Assembly: GCF_000377565.1 (NCBI RefSeq)
Contig: NZ_KB898381.1
Location: forward strand, 1-45,533
Source of the DNA: Rhizobium sp. 2MFCol3.1
Lineage (GTDB): Bacteria; Pseudomonadota; Alphaproteobacteria; Rhizobiales; Rhizobiaceae
Length of the DNA stretch: 45,533 nucleotides
Direction: 5' to 3'
This document shows positions 43,653 through 45,533 of this stretch, in pieces. Below the pieces are notes generated by a model, which ran no database searches, was not told the origin of the DNA, and saw only the letters and a program-made list of their open reading frames with translations. Positions within the stretch are counted from its first letter, which is position 1, and each line of letters starts with the position of its first letter. The position numbers and the translations under genes are program-made.

Positions 43653-43671
43653 CCGGTAAGCTAGTTACCGG
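43653..43671. promoter_or_regulatory. Palindrome upstream of moxR
   Basis: CCGGTAA (43653-43659) and TTACCGG (43665-43671) are a perfect inverted repeat around GCTAG, 37 bases ahead of the moxR start. It could be an operator or an mRNA leader hairpin. Confidence 0.4.
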
Positions 43672-43693
43672 TCCACACCCCGGCAAGCACTGA

Positions 43694-43709
43694 ACATGTT
43701 CGTACATGT
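43694..43709. promoter_or_regulatory. Tandem ACATGT sites upstream of moxR
   Basis: ACATGT-TCGT-ACATGT: two copies of a self-complementary hexamer spaced ten bases apart, one helix turn. This fits a dimeric regulator site between moxR and the small divergent gene; binding is unproven. Confidence 0.4.
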
Positions 43710-43767
43710 GCGCACCTACCGCCGCCGTCCACGCGCGCAATAATCGCAAAAGAGTTCCCATGCGGAA

Positions 43768-44016
43768 ATGGTCGCCATGGAGCAATTGTCCGCGATTATC
43801 AGCCGGTTTCCCGCGCACGAACTGAGCATTCGTCGCCTCTATGCCCGTGCGCCCGAATTCCGCAGCCTCTGCGAAGACTACGCGACCGCGCGATGCGCGC
43901 TGGAACGCTGGATCGCGGACGAGCGCAAGGCTGACGATTTCCGCCGATTGAGCGAGGAGATCGAGTTGGAGATCCAGGAGTTGCTCGAGCATTCCGTCGA
44001 TTGGAACAGGCACTAA
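43768..44016 (+). CDS. Small helical hypothetical protein
   Basis: 82 residues, mostly alpha-helical and charged, with APEFRSLCEDYATARCALERW and a C-terminal DDFRRLSEEIELEIQELLE that could form a coiled coil. No family was recognised. Codon use is like the neighbours, and the start codon at 43768 is followed by a second ATG at 43777 that may be the real one (GGAA spaced nine bases). It is divergent from moxR and convergent with the TolB-like gene. Low certainty on function. Confidence 0.6.
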   Translation: MVAMEQLSAIISRFPAHELSIRRLYARAPEFRSLCEDYATARCALERWIADERKADDFRRLSEEIELEIQELLEHSVDWNRH

Positions 44017-44036
44017 CCATTCGCGACCTTGAGCCA

Positions 44037-45032
44037 TCAGGGATTTGCCTTCTCGTGAGACCGCATGTCCGCTTGCGTCTTTCCCAACGCGGCCGCGATC
44101 GACGCCGCGATGTCATCCTGCATGGCGAGAAACGCGCCGCTGGCATAAGGCCGTTCATACTTTCCGATCCAGACAAGCCGCCGCGTCGAGACCTCTGTGA
44201 GACGAACGGTCACGCGCACGCTGTCGGAACCCGCGACGGACTGAATGACGCCGTCGATCACATATGTCAGCCCCAACCGCCGTCCGACATCGACAGGATC
44301 CGCCGTCGGCTCCAGCGCACTCTGCGGGAGATAGAGACGGATATCGGGAAAACGGCTCAACCTCGCCAGCACCTCGTCGGAGAAACCTTCGCCCAGGATC
44401 GGCTGCGACACGTCGGACGCCTTGAAGGGCAGCACAGCCAGCGCCGGGCCATGGATCTGCGTCGTTGCGTTTCGGGCAAGAAGCACGACCGTGACGGTTA
44501 CGACCGCGACCAAGAACATGACCATCCAGAAAAGGAGAGAGCGGCCTGCGAAACGCCATGTCTCAATGACGTGCGCGGAGACCGGTGCCGGCGCCATATC
44601 GGGGCCCGGCCTGTCGGCCACATCGAGATGTCCAATTAAATCATCCGACGCGCTCGTACTGTCGAACCACTCCATGACAGGCGCGTATTGCCCTTTCGGG
44701 ATGGTGATCCGCAACGGACTGTTGCGACCGGCGGAGACATAGTAGCTGTTGAGATCATGGCGCAATCGCCGCGCCTCGAGCCGGACCACCGGGTCGCTTT
44801 GGGGATCGAAGCTCTCATCGCGTCCGAACACGATCGTGGCGATCGTATAGCCCTTGAACCCCTTGTCGCGACCGGCAAGCGACTCTTCGACCAGATATCT
44901 GAGAAGCTTCCGGCGCCGTGTCGTCGACTTGAAGTCCGGGCTATCCAGGATGCGATCCAATTCCTCCTTGACCTGACCGGGCGGCAGGGCAAGTCCCGAT
45001 GGCATCAGCTGATCGAATGAGTTCGATGGCAT
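44037..45032 (-). CDS. Membrane-anchored protein with N-terminal DNA-binding-like domain and TolB/FlgO-like domain
   Basis: 331 residues. The N-terminal part (about 10-115) has RRKLLRYLVEESLAGRDKGF and DPQSDPVVRLEARRLRHDL, followed by ITIPKGQYAPV, as in CadC-like/TolB-like regulators and adenylate-cyclase-linked proteins. A membrane helix (SLLFWMVMFLVAVVTVTVVLL) follows. The C-terminal domain (LAVLPFKASD then TYVIDGVIQSV, VTVRLTEVSTRRLVWIGKYERPY) is FlgO/TolB-like. The usual long TPR extension is absent. The start is uncertain: ATG at 45032 or 45122. Confidence 0.72.
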   Translation of the reverse strand: MPSNSFDQLMPSGLALPPGQVKEELDRILDSPDFKSTTRRRKLLRYLVEESLAGRDKGFKGYTIATIVFGRDESFDPQSDPVVRLEARRLRHDLNSYYVSAGRNSPLRITIPKGQYAPVMEWFDSTSASDDLIGHLDVADRPGPDMAPAPVSAHVIETWRFAGRSLLFWMVMFLVAVVTVTVVLLARNATTQIHGPALAVLPFKASDVSQPILGEGFSDEVLARLSRFPDIRLYLPQSALEPTADPVDVGRRLGLTYVIDGVIQSVAGSDSVRVTVRLTEVSTRRLVWIGKYERPYASGAFLAMQDDIAASIAAALGKTQADMRSHEKANP

Positions 45033-45151
45033 GAGGGCCCTGCAAAATTGCGCATTCACGCATTCGCAAGGATCGCGCTGAGAGCCTTGCTGTCCGGGCT
45101 CATGTTTCACCCAATCAGACATCTATGAAAGTACGTTACGGTAAATTTTAC

Positions 45152-45166
45152 GGCGCGGACCGCGCC
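45152..45166. repeat. Hairpin downstream of tRNA-fMet
   Basis: GGCGCGGACCGCGCC folds as a 7-bp stem with one central base. It lies about 94 bases past the tRNA 3' end on the minus strand. It could end the rRNA-tRNA transcript, but there is no clear T-run. Confidence 0.35.
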
Positions 45167-45257
45167 CTTGAGCTCGCTCGACATTATGGGCGGACCGTTG
45201 GCCACCGGCCGGACGGTCTACGCCGAAGTTTGTGTAGTCTGTGCTTTGGGAGATAAG

Positions 45258-45336
<79 letters not shown>

Positions 45337-45345
45337 TCCTCAAGG

Positions 45346-45481
45346 TGAGGCGCTTGCGCCTCATCCTAACATCGACGAACCGCGTAGCGGTTTGTCGTTC
45401 TGCCGGGGCAACTGCGAAGCGGTTGCTCCCGTACGACGTTTCCGTCGTCGTGCCGGAGCAAAACCCTATGGGTTTTGTTCC
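45346..45481. repeat. Array of five consecutive hairpins upstream of tRNA-fMet
   Basis: Five perfect or near-perfect stem-loops with short loops lie in 136 bases: 45346-45363 (TGAGGCGC/GCGCCTCA), 45373-45397 (11-bp stem, loop GTA), 45405-45429 (11-bp, loop GAA), 45433-45448 (ACGACG/CGTCGT), and 45455-45481 (12-bp, loop TAT). Mismatches are G-T pairs. They sit between tRNA-fMet and whatever precedes it on the minus strand, probably 5S rRNA. No protein-coding content; not a CRISPR, since no repeat or spacer recurs. Confidence 0.75.
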
Positions 45482-45533
45482 TGTAAGGGACGCACCATTA
45501 TAGCTGAGGTGCGTCGAAGTTTCATTCTGTATG

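Noticed and set aside
45346..45481. Possible CRISPR array
   Set aside because: The five hairpins differ in sequence; there are no identical repeats or regular spacers.

Overview
The window looks like a piece of chromosome from a Rhizobiaceae bacterium (Rhizobium/Agrobacterium/Ensifer type). This rests on the high GC content, the alphaproteobacterial flavour of nearly every protein, a polyol operon of the smo/mtl type, G/C-rich dispersed inverted repeats of a rhizobial kind, and an initiator tRNA at the right edge, where rhizobial rRNA operons commonly end. The organism itself is an inference; no marker gene fixes the species.

Layout, left to right. 1-0.4 kb: the tail of an IS110-type transposase and a palindromic repeat. 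0.4-3.4 kb: an Ada-like alkyl-DNA repair protein without the usual N-terminal sensor domain, a DUF2244 membrane protein divergent from endonuclease III (nth), and an EI24/CysZ-like membrane protein. 3.6-13.7 kb: an RpiR-type regulator convergent with a nine-kilobase minus-strand polyol operon: SorC-type regulator, SmoE binding protein, SmoF/SmoG permeases, SmoK ATPase, MtlK dehydrogenase, HAD phosphatase and FGGY pentulose kinase. A promoter and two candidate operators are readable in front of smoE. 13.9-16.9 kb: an OmpR/QseC-like two-component pair and a ROK sugar kinase. 17.2-22.1 kb: a tetR-adaptor-RND efflux operon with a clear palindromic operator and a terminator. 22.5-24.3 kb: an OsmC peroxidase and a class III nucleotidyl cyclase.

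24.4-31 kb: a LacI regulator divergent from a catabolic cluster of PhyH dioxygenase, SDR, SMP-30 lactonase and family 2 glycosidase. No transporter lies beside it, and its substrate cannot be read from the sequence. This is the best candidate here for an undescribed pathway. 31-37 kb: cell-envelope and periplasmic genes, namely a small lipoprotein, an L,D-transpeptidase coupled to an orphan ProX-type binding protein, an alpha/beta hydrolase, an MltF-like lytic transglycosylase and a Tat-exported sulfatase. 37.3-43.6 kb: a tightly overlapping moxR-DUF58-DUF4381-batA-batB(TPR)-batD operon. 43.8-45.1 kb: a small helical protein and a membrane-anchored TolB/FlgO-like protein.

The right end holds tRNA-fMet on the minus strand, preceded by five consecutive hairpins that probably form the processed spacer between it and a 5S rRNA outside the window. 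Two copies of a 160-bp element with 38-39-bp inverted ends each lie just beyond a factor-independent terminator of a minus-strand gene.
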